A DNA stretch of 64,000 nt from Leucobacter viscericola (GTDB lineage Bacteria; Actinomycetota; Actinomycetes; Actinomycetales; Microbacteriaceae). Shown in pieces: positions 1 to 14,690 of the stretch (position 1 is its first letter; every line of letters begins with the position of its first letter). Made by a program: the position numbers and the translations under genes. The DNA is taken from positions 3,100,001 to 3,164,000 of the forward strand of contig NZ_CP049863.1 of NCBI RefSeq assembly GCF_011299575.1, given 5' to 3'. The notes under the pieces were generated by a model. That model did no database searches, was not told the DNA's origin, and saw nothing but the letters and a program-made list of their open reading frames with translations.

Positions 1-2473
<2,473 letters not shown>

Positions 2474-2621
2474 CTCTCTCCACTCTTTGTGGTGGAGACG
2501 TAAGACTTATTTTTGTAACGATAATCGCGTCCGCTTTGTGGTTCTTGACGTACGGCCACACACCCCAACACGGGGATACTCTTTCGGGGTGTTCTGGTGG
2601 GGTGTGGGACATGTCAATAGA

Positions 2622-2738
2622 GTTACGGTGGTTATAGCGTCAGGGAAACGCCCGGTCACATTCCGAACCCGGAAGCTAAGACTGACAGCGCCGATGGTAC
2701 TGCGAGGGGGACCTCGTGGGAGAGTAGGACACCGCCGG
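2622..2738 (+). rRNA. rrf: 5S ribosomal RNA
   Basis: About 117 nt starting GTTACGGTGGTTATAGCG and ending ACACCGCCGGAC. The two ends pair as the 5S helix I, and the internal CCGAACCCGGAAGCTAAG block is the diagnostic loop A/B-C core. It lies about 150 nt downstream of the 23S gene, the usual rrn order. The spacer contains complementary stretches (CCACACACCCC and GGGGTGTGG) that can form a processing stem around the 5S precursor. Confidence 0.97.
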
Positions 2739-2754
2739 ACAACTTTTCAAGAGG

Positions 2755-2803
2755 AGGGTTGTGTAGTGATTGCCAAAGCTGGCTCTCACTACACAGCCCT
2801 TTT
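2755..2803 (+). terminator. Rho-independent terminator of the rRNA operon
   Basis: A 15-bp stem (2755-2769 with 2786-2800, one G-T wobble) closes on a loop that itself pairs GCCA/TGGC. It is followed directly by TTTT. It sits 17 nt after 5S and ends the rrn transcript before the next gene. Confidence 0.9.
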
Positions 2804-2851
2804 CGCATTTATAGACTTTTATTTAAACAGCGACAACTCGGGAGAAACAAC

Positions 2852-5023
2852 ATGAACGACCGCCCACAGAGGAACGACCGGTCCGACCGCGACCCCCGAG
2901 ATCGCAACAACCGCGGCGACCAGCGTGGCGCCGGTGGTCAGCGCGGAGGCTACGACCGCAATGCTCGTGGCGACCGCAACGATCGGCCACAGCGCGACGA
3001 GCGCGGCGGTAGGGAACAGCGCGGCGGATACGACCGCAGCGAGCGTCCCAAGAGAGACTTCGATCGTAACGATCGGCCACAGCGTTCCGGCTCTGGTCGG
3101 GATGAACGCCCGCAGCGCCACAGCTACGGTCGCGACGAGCAGCGTCCGTCACGTGGCGGCTACAGCCGCGATGATCGCGGTGGGCAAGGCCAGCGCGGCG
3201 GTTATGATCGTGGCGATCGGCCCCAGCGCTCAGGTTACGGCCGTGATGACCAGCGTCCGCAGCGGGACGACCGCGGCGGACGAGAGCAGCGTGGCGGCTA
3301 CGACCGCAGCGACCGTCCCCAGCGCTCGAACTATGGGCGTGACGAGCGCTCTGACCGTCCCAGCTACGGTCGCGACGAGCAGCGTCCACAGCGCGGCGGT
3401 TACAGCCGTGATGATCGTGGCAGCCAGGGCCAGCGCGGTGGCTACGATCGCGGTGACCGTCCCCAGCGGCCAAGCTACGGTCGTGATGATCAGCGCCCGC
3501 AGCGCGGCGGGTACAAGCGCGATGATCAGCGCCCACAGCGTGATGATCGTGGTGGCCGCGAGCAGCGCGGTGGCTACGACCGCAACGATCGCCCGCAGCG
3601 TGATGACCGTGGTGGTCGCGACCAGCGTTCCGGCGGCGACCGCCCACAGCGCTCGTTCGACCGGAATGATCGACACGACCGTCCACAGCGTTCATTCGAC
3701 CGCAACGACCGCCCGCAGCGCGATGACCGCGGCGGTCGCGACCAGCGGACGGGTGGGGATCGTCCGCAGCGCTCCTTTGATCGTAGCGACCGACCCCAGC
3801 GTGATGATCGCCCGCGCCGCGACTTTGATCGTGGTGACCGCAATGACCGTCCGCAGCGCGACGGCGGACGCCCGGAGCGTCGTGACTTCGACCGCGGCGA
3901 CCGCGGCGACCGCGGCGACCGCGGTCCTCGCGAGCAGCGCGGAAGCGCCGCGAGCTACGGCCGTGGCGGTACGCGCGGCGACAACCGCAGCGACCGGGGC
4001 GGCCGTGACCGCGAGTTCACCGAGGCAGAGCGCCTGCAGCACGAGCTTCGCCCCGTGCGAGCCAGTCACCAAGACCCGGTGATTCCCGAAGAGGTTCAGC
4101 CTCGCGATCTGCACCCCGCAGCGCGCAATGAGCTTAAGACGCTGCAGGCCGACATTCAGGAGCGGGTAGCGCGGCACCTCGCGATGGTCGCGTTCCTTAT
4201 TGAAGAGGATCCCGAGCTCGCGCACCAGCATGCACTTTCGGCAAGTCGCCGTGCAGGCCGGATCCCGGTCACCCGCGAAACTCTCGCGATCACGGCCTAC
4301 CGCACCGGCGATTTTGCGCTCGCGCTACGTGAGCTGCGTACCTATCGTCGCCTCAGTGGACTCGACAACCACGTTGCGTTGATGGTCGACTGCGAGCGCG
4401 GTCTTGGCCGCCCCGAGCGTGCGATCGAGACGGGGCTTGCGGCAGACGCATCGACTCTGGATACCGAGCAGCGCGTGCACCTCGCAATTGCGATGTCCGG
4501 TGCGCGCCTTGACCTGGGTCAGACTCAGCAGGCGCTCTTCGAACTGGAGATCCCTGAGCTCAACCCCGCGAAGGCGTTCTCCTGGAGCTCGCACCTGTTT
4601 GGTGCCTACGCCGCGGTGCTCGAGGATCTTGGACGTGAGAGCGAAGCCGCAGAGTGGGCGGCTCGTTCGGAGCAGGCCGCAAACGCGGTGCAGAATCTTG
4701 TCGGGGCACACGACGAGCTTGAGGTCTTTGAGATCTATGAGACCGAGTACGACGCAGTCGAAGAAACTGAAGAGGACTTCAGCGACGACACCGATGCTGC
4801 GCAGGACGCAGACGCAACCGACGACACTGTTGGCGAGGAGATCCTCGAAGATTCAGCGATCGCTGACAGCGCGGATGAGTCTGCAGCTAATGATGCAGAG
4901 CCTGAGGCCGCCGACATTTCGATCGAAGACGAAGTGGACGAGTTGCTCGCGGAGGCCGGAATCATTGACAGCGATGAGCAGAGTGGCGCAAACCAGGACG
5001 GAAACGAACAGGAGGCCAAATAA
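2852..5023 (+). CDS. TPR-like protein with a giant Arg/Gly/Asp-rich disordered N-terminus (Rv1691-type)
   Basis: 723 residues from ATG 2852, preceded by GGAGA; the longer open frame overlaps the rRNA terminator and is not used. Residues 1 to about 387 are an extreme low-complexity tract of DRPQRD, GGYDR, DDRGG and RGG-type units, i.e. a long disordered, RNA-binding-like arm. Residues about 388-640 form helical repeats of TPR character (conserved core around EVQPRDLHPAARNEL and RAGRIPVTRETLAITAYRTG). The last 90 or so residues are strongly acidic. Position just before the HAD phosphatase and tlyA matches the actinobacterial Rv1691 family, whose function is unknown. The stop overlaps the next ATG (TAATG). 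An RNA or ribosome-associated role is inference from the arm and the rrn/tlyA context. Confidence 0.85.
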   Translation: MNDRPQRNDRSDRDPRDRNNRGDQRGAGGQRGGYDRNARGDRNDRPQRDERGGREQRGGYDRSERPKRDFDRNDRPQRSGSGRDERPQRHSYGRDEQRPSRGGYSRDDRGGQGQRGGYDRGDRPQRSGYGRDDQRPQRDDRGGREQRGGYDRSDRPQRSNYGRDERSDRPSYGRDEQRPQRGGYSRDDRGSQGQRGGYDRGDRPQRPSYGRDDQRPQRGGYKRDDQRPQRDDRGGREQRGGYDRNDRPQRDDRGGRDQRSGGDRPQRSFDRNDRHDRPQRSFDRNDRPQRDDRGGRDQRTGGDRPQRSFDRSDRPQRDDRPRRDFDRGDRNDRPQRDGGRPERRDFDRGDRGDRGDRGPREQRGSAASYGRGGTRGDNRSDRGGRDREFTEAERLQHELRPVRASHQDPVIPEEVQPRDLHPAARNELKTLQADIQERVARHLAMVAFLIEEDPELAHQHALSASRRAGRIPVTRETLAITAYRTGDFALALRELRTYRRLSGLDNHVALMVDCERGLGRPERAIETGLAADASTLDTEQRVHLAIAMSGARLDLGQTQQALFELEIPELNPAKAFSWSSHLFGAYAAVLEDLGRESEAAEWAARSEQAANAVQNLVGAHDELEVFEIYETEYDAVEETEEDFSDDTDAAQDADATDDTVGEEILEDSAIADSADESAANDAEPEAADISIEDEVDELLAEAGIIDSDEQSGANQDGNEQEAK

Positions 5024-6054
5024 TGGCCTTCTGGAACAAAAGCTCGGCCTTTGATCCCGCTCCATTCGAGGGGCGGGAACTGCTGCTCACCGATCTCGAC
5101 GGAGTTGTGTACCGCGGGCCGGGCGCGATCCCGAACGCTGTGGAGCAGCTGAACCGGGCAGAAATCCGCCTCGGGTATCTCACCAACAACGCCTCCCGTA
5201 GCGACCGTGCAGTGGCCGAACAACTGCGCGGGTTCGGCCTGCGGGCCGAGGCGTCTGACGTGGTGACCTCACCTCAGGCCGCGGTTGCGTTGCTCGCGGA
5301 AACGATCCCGAGCGGTTCCCGTGTGCTCGTGGTCGGTGGTGAGGGCCTCACCGATGAACTCGGCAAGGCCGGCTTCGAGATTACGCGGAGCGCTGATGAC
5401 AATCCCGCCGCGGTAGTGCAGGGGTTTGATCCCTCCGTCGGATGGGAACAACTCGCAGAGGCTGCCTTTGCGCTTGCTGAGGAGCCGGGCCGCGATCCGC
5501 TTCCCTGGATCGCTACGAATACCGACTGGACGATTCCGGTTGCTCGCGGACTTGCCCCGGGTAACGGCACCCTCGTGTCAGCTGTGCACACGGCCGTGCA
5601 GCGTCTGCCTGTTTTTGCGGGCAAACCGGAGACGCCGATCTACGAGGCCGCTTTTGAGCGATTTGGTACCCGAAACGCGCTGATGATCGGCGATCGTCTC
5701 GACACCGACATTAAGGGCGCGCGCGCCGCGGGCATCGCCTCCGTGCACGTGCTCACCGGGGTGGATCGGCCGAAGCAGCTTGTTGCGGCCTCCAAAGATA
5801 TGCAGCCCGACTACATCGTCGCGTCGCTTGCTGAACTGCACGAACCATATCCATCGGTGGAGACGCTGAAGGACGGATCGGTGCGGGTCGGCAGCGCGCG
5901 CGTGCGCATGGACGGCCACATCGCCTCGGTGGTTGCCGAGGGTGATTCGCAGATCAACCTGCTGCGTGCAGGATGTGCGGCGATTTGGGCCTCGGGTCTC
6001 GCGATCTATGGACTTCAGGTTCCTGAGATTCTCTATGAGGATCACTGGCGCTAA
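5023..6054 (+). CDS. HAD-superfamily phosphatase, NagD/class IIA type
   Basis: 343 residues; ATG overlaps the upstream stop. HAD motif I is DLDGVVYRG (catalytic D24 and D26), motif II is TNNAS near residue 55, the motif III lysine lies in AGKPETPIY and motif IV is MIGDRLDTDIKGA. A C2-type cap lies between motifs II and III, as in NagD and pyridoxal-phosphate or glycerol-phosphate phosphatases. About 75 C-terminal residues extend past the HAD core and are characteristic of the actinobacterial group next to tlyA (Rv1692-like). Rv1692 is described as a glycerol 3-phosphate phosphatase; that substrate is plausible here but not shown by the sequence. Confidence 0.9.
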   Translation: MAFWNKSSAFDPAPFEGRELLLTDLDGVVYRGPGAIPNAVEQLNRAEIRLGYLTNNASRSDRAVAEQLRGFGLRAEASDVVTSPQAAVALLAETIPSGSRVLVVGGEGLTDELGKAGFEITRSADDNPAAVVQGFDPSVGWEQLAEAAFALAEEPGRDPLPWIATNTDWTIPVARGLAPGNGTLVSAVHTAVQRLPVFAGKPETPIYEAAFERFGTRNALMIGDRLDTDIKGARAAGIASVHVLTGVDRPKQLVAASKDMQPDYIVASLAELHEPYPSVETLKDGSVRVGSARVRMDGHIASVVAEGDSQINLLRAGCAAIWASGLAIYGLQVPEILYEDHWR

Positions 6055-6131
6055 GGGGTTTCAGCTGGGACTTCTGAGCGCAGCTTGTGGAAAATCCCGT
6101 CCGTGTCGGAGGGGATGACTAGGCTTGAACC

Positions 6132-6326
6132 ATGAGCGAAATCGAGGATCAGTTGACCGAGGCTGAGGCGAGCAAACCTGCGGCTGCGCGACCCTCTGAA
6201 GACGGTTTGCTCGGTCGTATCGAGCTCATCGAGGCTCAACCACTTGAACAGCGCGCGGCGCAGTTCGAGCAGGTCCATGACGAACTGCTCGCTGAGCTGC
6301 AGCGGGGTGACCATGGTGGTGCCTGA
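6132..6326 (+). CDS. Small conserved helical protein between the HAD phosphatase and tlyA
   Basis: 64 residues, acidic and Leu/Gln rich (RIELIEAQPLEQRAAQFEQV), predicted helical hairpin with no membrane segment. It overlaps the start of tlyA by about 14 nt, so the two are probably translationally coupled. A protein of this size occupies the same slot in many actinobacteria (Rv1693-like). Function unknown. Confidence 0.75.
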   Translation: MSEIEDQLTEAEASKPAAARPSEDGLLGRIELIEAQPLEQRAAQFEQVHDELLAELQRGDHGGA

Positions 6327-7212
6327 GCCCGGGCAAGAGGCGAACCCAGAAGCTCGGCGCTCGGCCGTGTGGGACGGGGAAACCGAGCGGCTTGACCGCG
6401 CGCTGCCCGAGTTGGGTCTTGCCAGATCCCGCAGCCAAGCCAGCGAAATGATCCTCGCGGGAAAGGTGGCGCTCAATGGTGCCATCGTGCTGAAGGCCGG
6501 GGCGAAGACGGTTCACGGATCCCGAATTGAGGTCAGCCTCAGTGACCACTACGTGAGCCGGGCCGCTCACAAGCTTCTTCGAGCGCTCGACGAATTTCGA
6601 GTGGACCCGGCGGGTAAGCTCGCGCTCGACCTCGGCGCGTCCACGGGAGGCTTCACCCAGGTGCTGCTTGAGCGTGGCGCCAGAGCTGTGCAGGCGGTCG
6701 ATGTGGGGCACGGGCAACTCGTTTCAGAGCTGCGTGAAGACGAGCGCGTGCGTGTGGTCGAGGGCTGCAACGCGCGGGAGCTTACGGCTGAGAGCCTGGC
6801 CGAGCTGACGGGAATCGCGGATGCGCCGGAGCTGGTGGTTGGTGACCTGTCTTTCATTTCGTTGAGTTTGATCTTGCCTGCAATCGCCCGGGTGGTGGGC
6901 CCGCAAGCCGACGTCGTGCTGCTCATTAAGCCTCAGTTCGAGGTCGGACGGGTGCGCGATGGGGTCGTCACTGACCCTCAGCTGCGGGCCGAAGCGATCA
7001 GGATCGTGCTTCGCGCCGCTGCAGAGAATGGCTTCGCCGCGAATGCCCTCGCTCGATCCCCGATTCTTGGCGGACAGGGTAACCAGGAATACCTGGGACA
7101 CTTCACGCGCACGGGCGGGCTTGATCCGGCAGAATGGGAAGCGCGGATTCTGGAGCTGGCTGCGAGCCACCCCGAACCCGACACTGAATCCAAAACGAAC
7201 GGAGCGGCATGA
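6313..7212 (+). CDS. tlyA: TlyA-family rRNA 2'-O-methyltransferase (16S/23S)
   Basis: 299 residues from ATG 6313; a longer frame exists but would overlap the upstream gene by 80 nt. An N-terminal S4 RNA-binding domain (RLDRALPELGLARSRSQASE, residues about 27-85) is followed by an FtsJ/RrmJ Rossmann methyltransferase with SAM motif LALDLGASTGGFTQVLLERG and the K-D-K-E type lysine in LLIKPQFEVG. In Mycobacterium TlyA 2'-O-methylates 16S C1409 and 23S C1920 (E. coli numbering), and its loss gives capreomycin resistance. Followed by nadK with an ATGA overlap. Confidence 0.95.
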   Translation: MVVPEPGQEANPEARRSAVWDGETERLDRALPELGLARSRSQASEMILAGKVALNGAIVLKAGAKTVHGSRIEVSLSDHYVSRAAHKLLRALDEFRVDPAGKLALDLGASTGGFTQVLLERGARAVQAVDVGHGQLVSELREDERVRVVEGCNARELTAESLAELTGIADAPELVVGDLSFISLSLILPAIARVVGPQADVVLLIKPQFEVGRVRDGVVTDPQLRAEAIRIVLRAAAENGFAANALARSPILGGQGNQEYLGHFTRTGGLDPAEWEARILELAASHPEPDTESKTNGAA

Positions 7213-8141
7213 CCACGGTGCATGGTGAGCGGGCGCGACGAATACTTGTCGTCTCCCACACGCACCGCGAAGAAGCGGTCGCTGCCACGATTGAGGTAGT
7301 TTCTGCGCTGCGCGAGGCCGGGGTTGCTCTGGTGCTCGAGGCGCAGGATCGCGAAGACTTCGGCTCATACTTTGATACTTCGGGCACAGCGGAACTCGGT
7401 AAAGATGTTGCCGTTGAAGACCTAGAGATTGCCCTTGTGCTTGGCGGTGACGGCACCATCCTGCGCGCTGCTGAACTGATTCGCGGCTCTGAATGCCCCA
7501 TCGTGGGCGTCAACCTCGGGCACGTCGGGTTTCTCGCCGAGATGGAGAGCTACGATCTGGCCTCCACGATCGACCGGGTGCTACGACGCGATTACACGGT
7601 CGAGGAGCGGCTCACAATCGAGGTGCGCGCTACGCTCGACGGTGATGTGATCGCAGAGACCTGGGCGCTGAATGAAGCGAGCGTTGAAAAGCGTCGGCGC
7701 ATGCTTGAGGTCGCTGTGGGCGTCGACGATCGTCCGCTCTCGTCTTTTGCCTGCGATGGTGTGGTCTTGGCGACTCCCACAGGTTCAACCGCGTACGCGT
7801 TTTCTGCCGGGGGACCGGTTGTTTGGCCTGGAGTGCAAGCGATGCTGCTCGTGCCGATTGCCGCACACGCGCTATTCAACAAGCCTCTGGTCACCGGCCC
7901 TGATTCTGAACTGACCGTGAGAATTCTACCGGAGAACGTCGGGCCGGGGGTTCTGTGGTGCGACGGGCGTCGCCGCACGGAACTGCCGGCGGGTTCTGTG
8001 GTGAGTGTTCGTCGTTCCCAGCATTCGGTGCGGCTCGCTCGGTTGAACGAGGCGGTGTTCTCCGACAGGCTGGTTCGTAAGTTCCACCTGCCCGTCGACG
8101 GCTGGCGAGGGACCCGTAGCGGCACAGGAGGTGTCGCATGA
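7209..8141 (+). CDS. nadK: NAD kinase
   Basis: 310 residues. It carries the family hallmarks LVLGGDGTILRAAE (GGDG phosphate-binding motif), the NE motif in WALNEASVEKRR and the glycine-rich GSTAYAFSAGGPVVWPG. It phosphorylates NAD to NADP in the cytosol. The ATG overlaps the tlyA stop and its own stop overlaps the recN ATG, so tlyA-nadK-recN look like one coupled unit, as in Mycobacterium (Rv1694-Rv1696). Confidence 0.96.
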   Translation: MTTVHGERARRILVVSHTHREEAVAATIEVVSALREAGVALVLEAQDREDFGSYFDTSGTAELGKDVAVEDLEIALVLGGDGTILRAAELIRGSECPIVGVNLGHVGFLAEMESYDLASTIDRVLRRDYTVEERLTIEVRATLDGDVIAETWALNEASVEKRRRMLEVAVGVDDRPLSSFACDGVVLATPTGSTAYAFSAGGPVVWPGVQAMLLVPIAAHALFNKPLVTGPDSELTVRILPENVGPGVLWCDGRRRTELPAGSVVSVRRSQHSVRLARLNEAVFSDRLVRKFHLPVDGWRGTRSGTGGVA

Positions 8142-9823
8142 TTGAAGAACTGAGGATCAGAGACCTCGGTGTGATCGTCGACACGACGCTTGCGCTGGGG
8201 CCGGGATTTACAGCGATCACGGGTGAGACTGGCGCAGGCAAGACCATGGTCGTAAGTGCGCTCGGACTTCTGATGGGAGCGCGCGCTGACGCCAGTGCCG
8301 TGCGGAACGGGGCCACCCAGGCGCGAGTGAGCGGCATCGTTCGCACGAGCGATCCGCAGGTCGCCGAGATCGTTGACGAGCTCGGAGGAGACGTCGAAGA
8401 CGGCGAACTGCTGATGGGTCGCAGCGTGAGCTCTGAGGGGCGAAGCCGGGCGAGTGTTGGCGGCGCCAACGCTCCTGCGGGCAGTCTGGTGCGTCTTGCA
8501 GAACGACTCTTTGCTGTGCACGGCCAGTCTGAACAGCTGCGGCTTCGATCCCTCGCCGCGCAGCGTGACACCCTCGACCGGTTCGGCGGCGAAGAGATTT
8601 CGCGTGTGCTCAGCACGTACCGTGGGGTTCACCGGGAACGACAGACACTTGCAACTCGGGTTGCAGAGCTTCGTGATGCGCTTGATGAGCGCATCACCGA
8701 AGCCACCCGCTTGCGGGCCGAGCTCGACGAGATCGCCGGCGTTGATCCACAACCGGGCGAAGAGACAGAGCTGGCCGAGCGGATCGAGCTTCTGAATAAC
8801 GTTGAGGCGTTGCGGGCAGCCACCTCGACAGCTCACGAGGCGCTTGCAACAGAGTCAGATGATCCACTGAGCCGAGATGCCGGGGGACTAGTGGACTCCG
8901 CGATTCGTGAGGTTGAACGCGCCGCTGGGTTCGATCGGCGGCTTGAAGCCACTCTCGAGACCCTGCGCAGTGCAAGCTTTCAGATAGCTGACGCGGCCCG
9001 TGAGCTTGCCGCCTACGCGGGAGACCTCGACCAGGAGGGGCCCGGCGAACTTGCGCGCGCCAACGAGCGCTTTGCGATGCTCGGAGTGCTGTTTAGACAG
9101 TACGGCCCGAACTCCTCCGCCGTGATTGACTACGCTGAGGCAGGCGCGCGCCGCCTTGCCGAGCTTGATGGTGACGACGCAACCATCGAGGAGCTTGAGT
9201 CGCGACTCGCTGCGGCAACTCAACACGAGGCTGACCTTGCTGCCGAACTCACTCGGTTGCGCACGGACGCAGCTGTGGAGCTCTCGAAGCGTGTGACAGT
9301 TGAACTGCGACAGCTCGCACTTCCTGACGCCGAGTTTGTTGGCGAGGTGAAACCCCTCGACGAACTCGGCGGCTCGGGGGCAGACGAGGTGCAATTTTTG
9401 CTGAGCCCGCACCCCGGATCATCGCCGCGGCCAATCGCAAAGAGTGCCTCTGGTGGTGAACTCTCGCGGGTCATGCTGGCGCTTGAGGTTGTTGTCGCTG
9501 CGGTTGATCCCGTGCCAACGTTTGTGTTTGACGAGGTTGATTCTGGTGTCGGTGGTGCCGCAGCAATTGAGATCGGTCGAAGGCTGGCGCGACTGGCCAG
9601 AACATCGCAGGTCATTGTTGTGACACACCTCGCGCAAGTCGCCGCCTTTGCGAACAATCACCTGCGTGTGGTGAAAGATTCGAGCGGCGGGTTTACAGAG
9701 AGTAGCTGTCGCAGGCTTGAGGGTGACGAGCGTCTCGCCGAGATGGCGCGCCTGCTCTCGGGGCTCAGCGATTCAGCGAGCGCGCTAGAGCACGCAGCTG
9801 AGTTGCTTGATCTGCCAAAGTAA
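8138..9823 (+). CDS. recN: DNA repair protein RecN
   Basis: 561 residues, the usual length. Walker A GETGAGKT at residues 29-36, a central coiled-coil region rich in R/E/L (about 150-370), SMC-type signature SGGELSRVMLALEVV and Walker B TFVFDEVDSGVGG. RecN is a cytosolic SMC-like ATPase recruited to double-strand breaks. ATGA overlap with nadK. No LexA-like operator was seen just upstream, as expected inside an operon. Confidence 0.96.
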   Translation: MIEELRIRDLGVIVDTTLALGPGFTAITGETGAGKTMVVSALGLLMGARADASAVRNGATQARVSGIVRTSDPQVAEIVDELGGDVEDGELLMGRSVSSEGRSRASVGGANAPAGSLVRLAERLFAVHGQSEQLRLRSLAAQRDTLDRFGGEEISRVLSTYRGVHRERQTLATRVAELRDALDERITEATRLRAELDEIAGVDPQPGEETELAERIELLNNVEALRAATSTAHEALATESDDPLSRDAGGLVDSAIREVERAAGFDRRLEATLETLRSASFQIADAARELAAYAGDLDQEGPGELARANERFAMLGVLFRQYGPNSSAVIDYAEAGARRLAELDGDDATIEELESRLAAATQHEADLAAELTRLRTDAAVELSKRVTVELRQLALPDAEFVGEVKPLDELGGSGADEVQFLLSPHPGSSPRPIAKSASGGELSRVMLALEVVVAAVDPVPTFVFDEVDSGVGGAAAIEIGRRLARLARTSQVIVVTHLAQVAAFANNHLRVVKDSSGGFTESSCRRLEGDERLAEMARLLSGLSDSASALEHAAELLDLPK

Positions 9824-9871
9824 CCCACTCCAGACGACGTAAATGTCCTTGGCTGCTGATACGCTCCATCC

Positions 9872-13518
<3,647 letters not shown>

Positions 13519-13519
<1 letters not shown>

Positions 13520-14472
13520 TGGATCTGACTGCACCGCAGGGAGCGCAACGGTACCTGCGCTATGTCGCCATAGAACGTGGGCTTTCTGCAAACAGCCAGG
13601 CCGCCTATCGAAGGGATCTTGAAGCGTATGCCGCCTGGTTGGAAACACGGGAGCTCGAGAACCTCGCCGAGGTCACTCAAGACACCCTCGCCAGCTATGT
13701 GGCAGAACTCGCGGCGCAGGATCTGGCCTCGGCATCGATCACTCGTCGTCTGTCGACGGTGCGGGGAATGCACCGGTTTCTTTTCGACGAGGGCCTGCTC
13801 CCGGAGAACGTGGCGACAACCGTGCGCACACCAAAGCGTGCCCAGCGCTTGCCAAAGGCGCTACCAATCGAAGAGGTTGAGGCCCTGCTCGCCGCTGCTG
13901 GGGGCGAGGACCCCGTCGCTCTGCGAGACCGTGCGCTTCTTGAGCTGCTCTACGCGAGTGGTGCACGCGTGAGTGAGGTCACCGCGCTTGATGTTGACGA
14001 CCTGCTTGCTGCGCCCGATCACGATGACGCCTGGGGTGATCCTGAACACGCACTAGAGGAGGGTGGATTCTTGCGGGTCACGGGCAAAGGAGCGAAGCAG
14101 CGAATCGTGCCCTACGGCAGCTACGCCGGGCGCGCGCTCGCCGCCTATCTGGTCAGGGCGCGACCCGCGATGGTGGCTCACGGACGAGGAACCCCTGCGC
14201 TGTTCGTGGGGCCGCGTGGTGCAAGGCTTTCGCGGCAGAGTGCGTGGCTTGTGATTCGTGCGGCGGCAGAGCGGGCCGGCATCACGGCAGAGGTGTCGCC
14301 GCACACCCTTCGTCATTCTTTTGCAACCCACCTGCTCGCCGGTGGGGCAGACGTGCGCACGGTACAGGAGCTGCTGGGCCACGCGTCTGTAACCACAACT
14401 CAGATCTACACCCAGGTGACGGCGGACACCTTGCGGGAGCGCTACATTGAGGCCCATCCCCGCGCGAAGTAG
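13519..14472 (+). CDS. xerD: Site-specific tyrosine recombinase XerD
   Basis: 317 residues from ATG 13519 at the TAATG junction; the longer frame would bury itself in the Nudix gene. N-terminal SAM-like core-binding domain ([22 protein letters not shown]). Catalytic residues are Arg in [10 protein letters not shown], HxxR in [13 protein letters not shown], His in [16 protein letters not shown] and the Tyr nucleophile in IYTQV. XerC/D resolves chromosome dimers at dif under FtsK control. Linked to parA/scpAB as in other actinobacteria. Confidence 0.95.
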
Positions 14473-14690
14473 CGTTCGACTTGATCTCCCAGAAAAATGT
14501 GCGATGATGGATAGATCGGTGACACCTGTCTTCTAGATGACACATGGTGCCGAGTGGATTGACTGGGGAGTCTCCGCCTATGTAAGCGATTATTCGCTGC
14601 GCCATAGACGTCTTCCTGCTCTGCCTGCTTGGTTTGGGAAAAGCGCGCCATGCTTCGGTTGCCGAGACAAGCTCTTTTGGGGGGAGTTCA

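Noticed and set aside
2823..4231. Long antisense and alternate-frame ORFs opposite the RGG-repeat arm
   Set aside because: Caused by the low-complexity Arg/Asp/Gly repeat DNA, which lacks stops in several frames; no ribosome sites.
7592..8836. 414-codon minus-strand ORF across nadK and recN
   Set aside because: Runs antisense to two strongly conserved genes; composition is a codon-mirror artefact of high GC.
14558..14600. Promoter before the LRR/SLH gene (TTGACT ... TATGTA)
   Set aside because: Spacer is only about 14 nt and no better -10 was found, so it is not listed.
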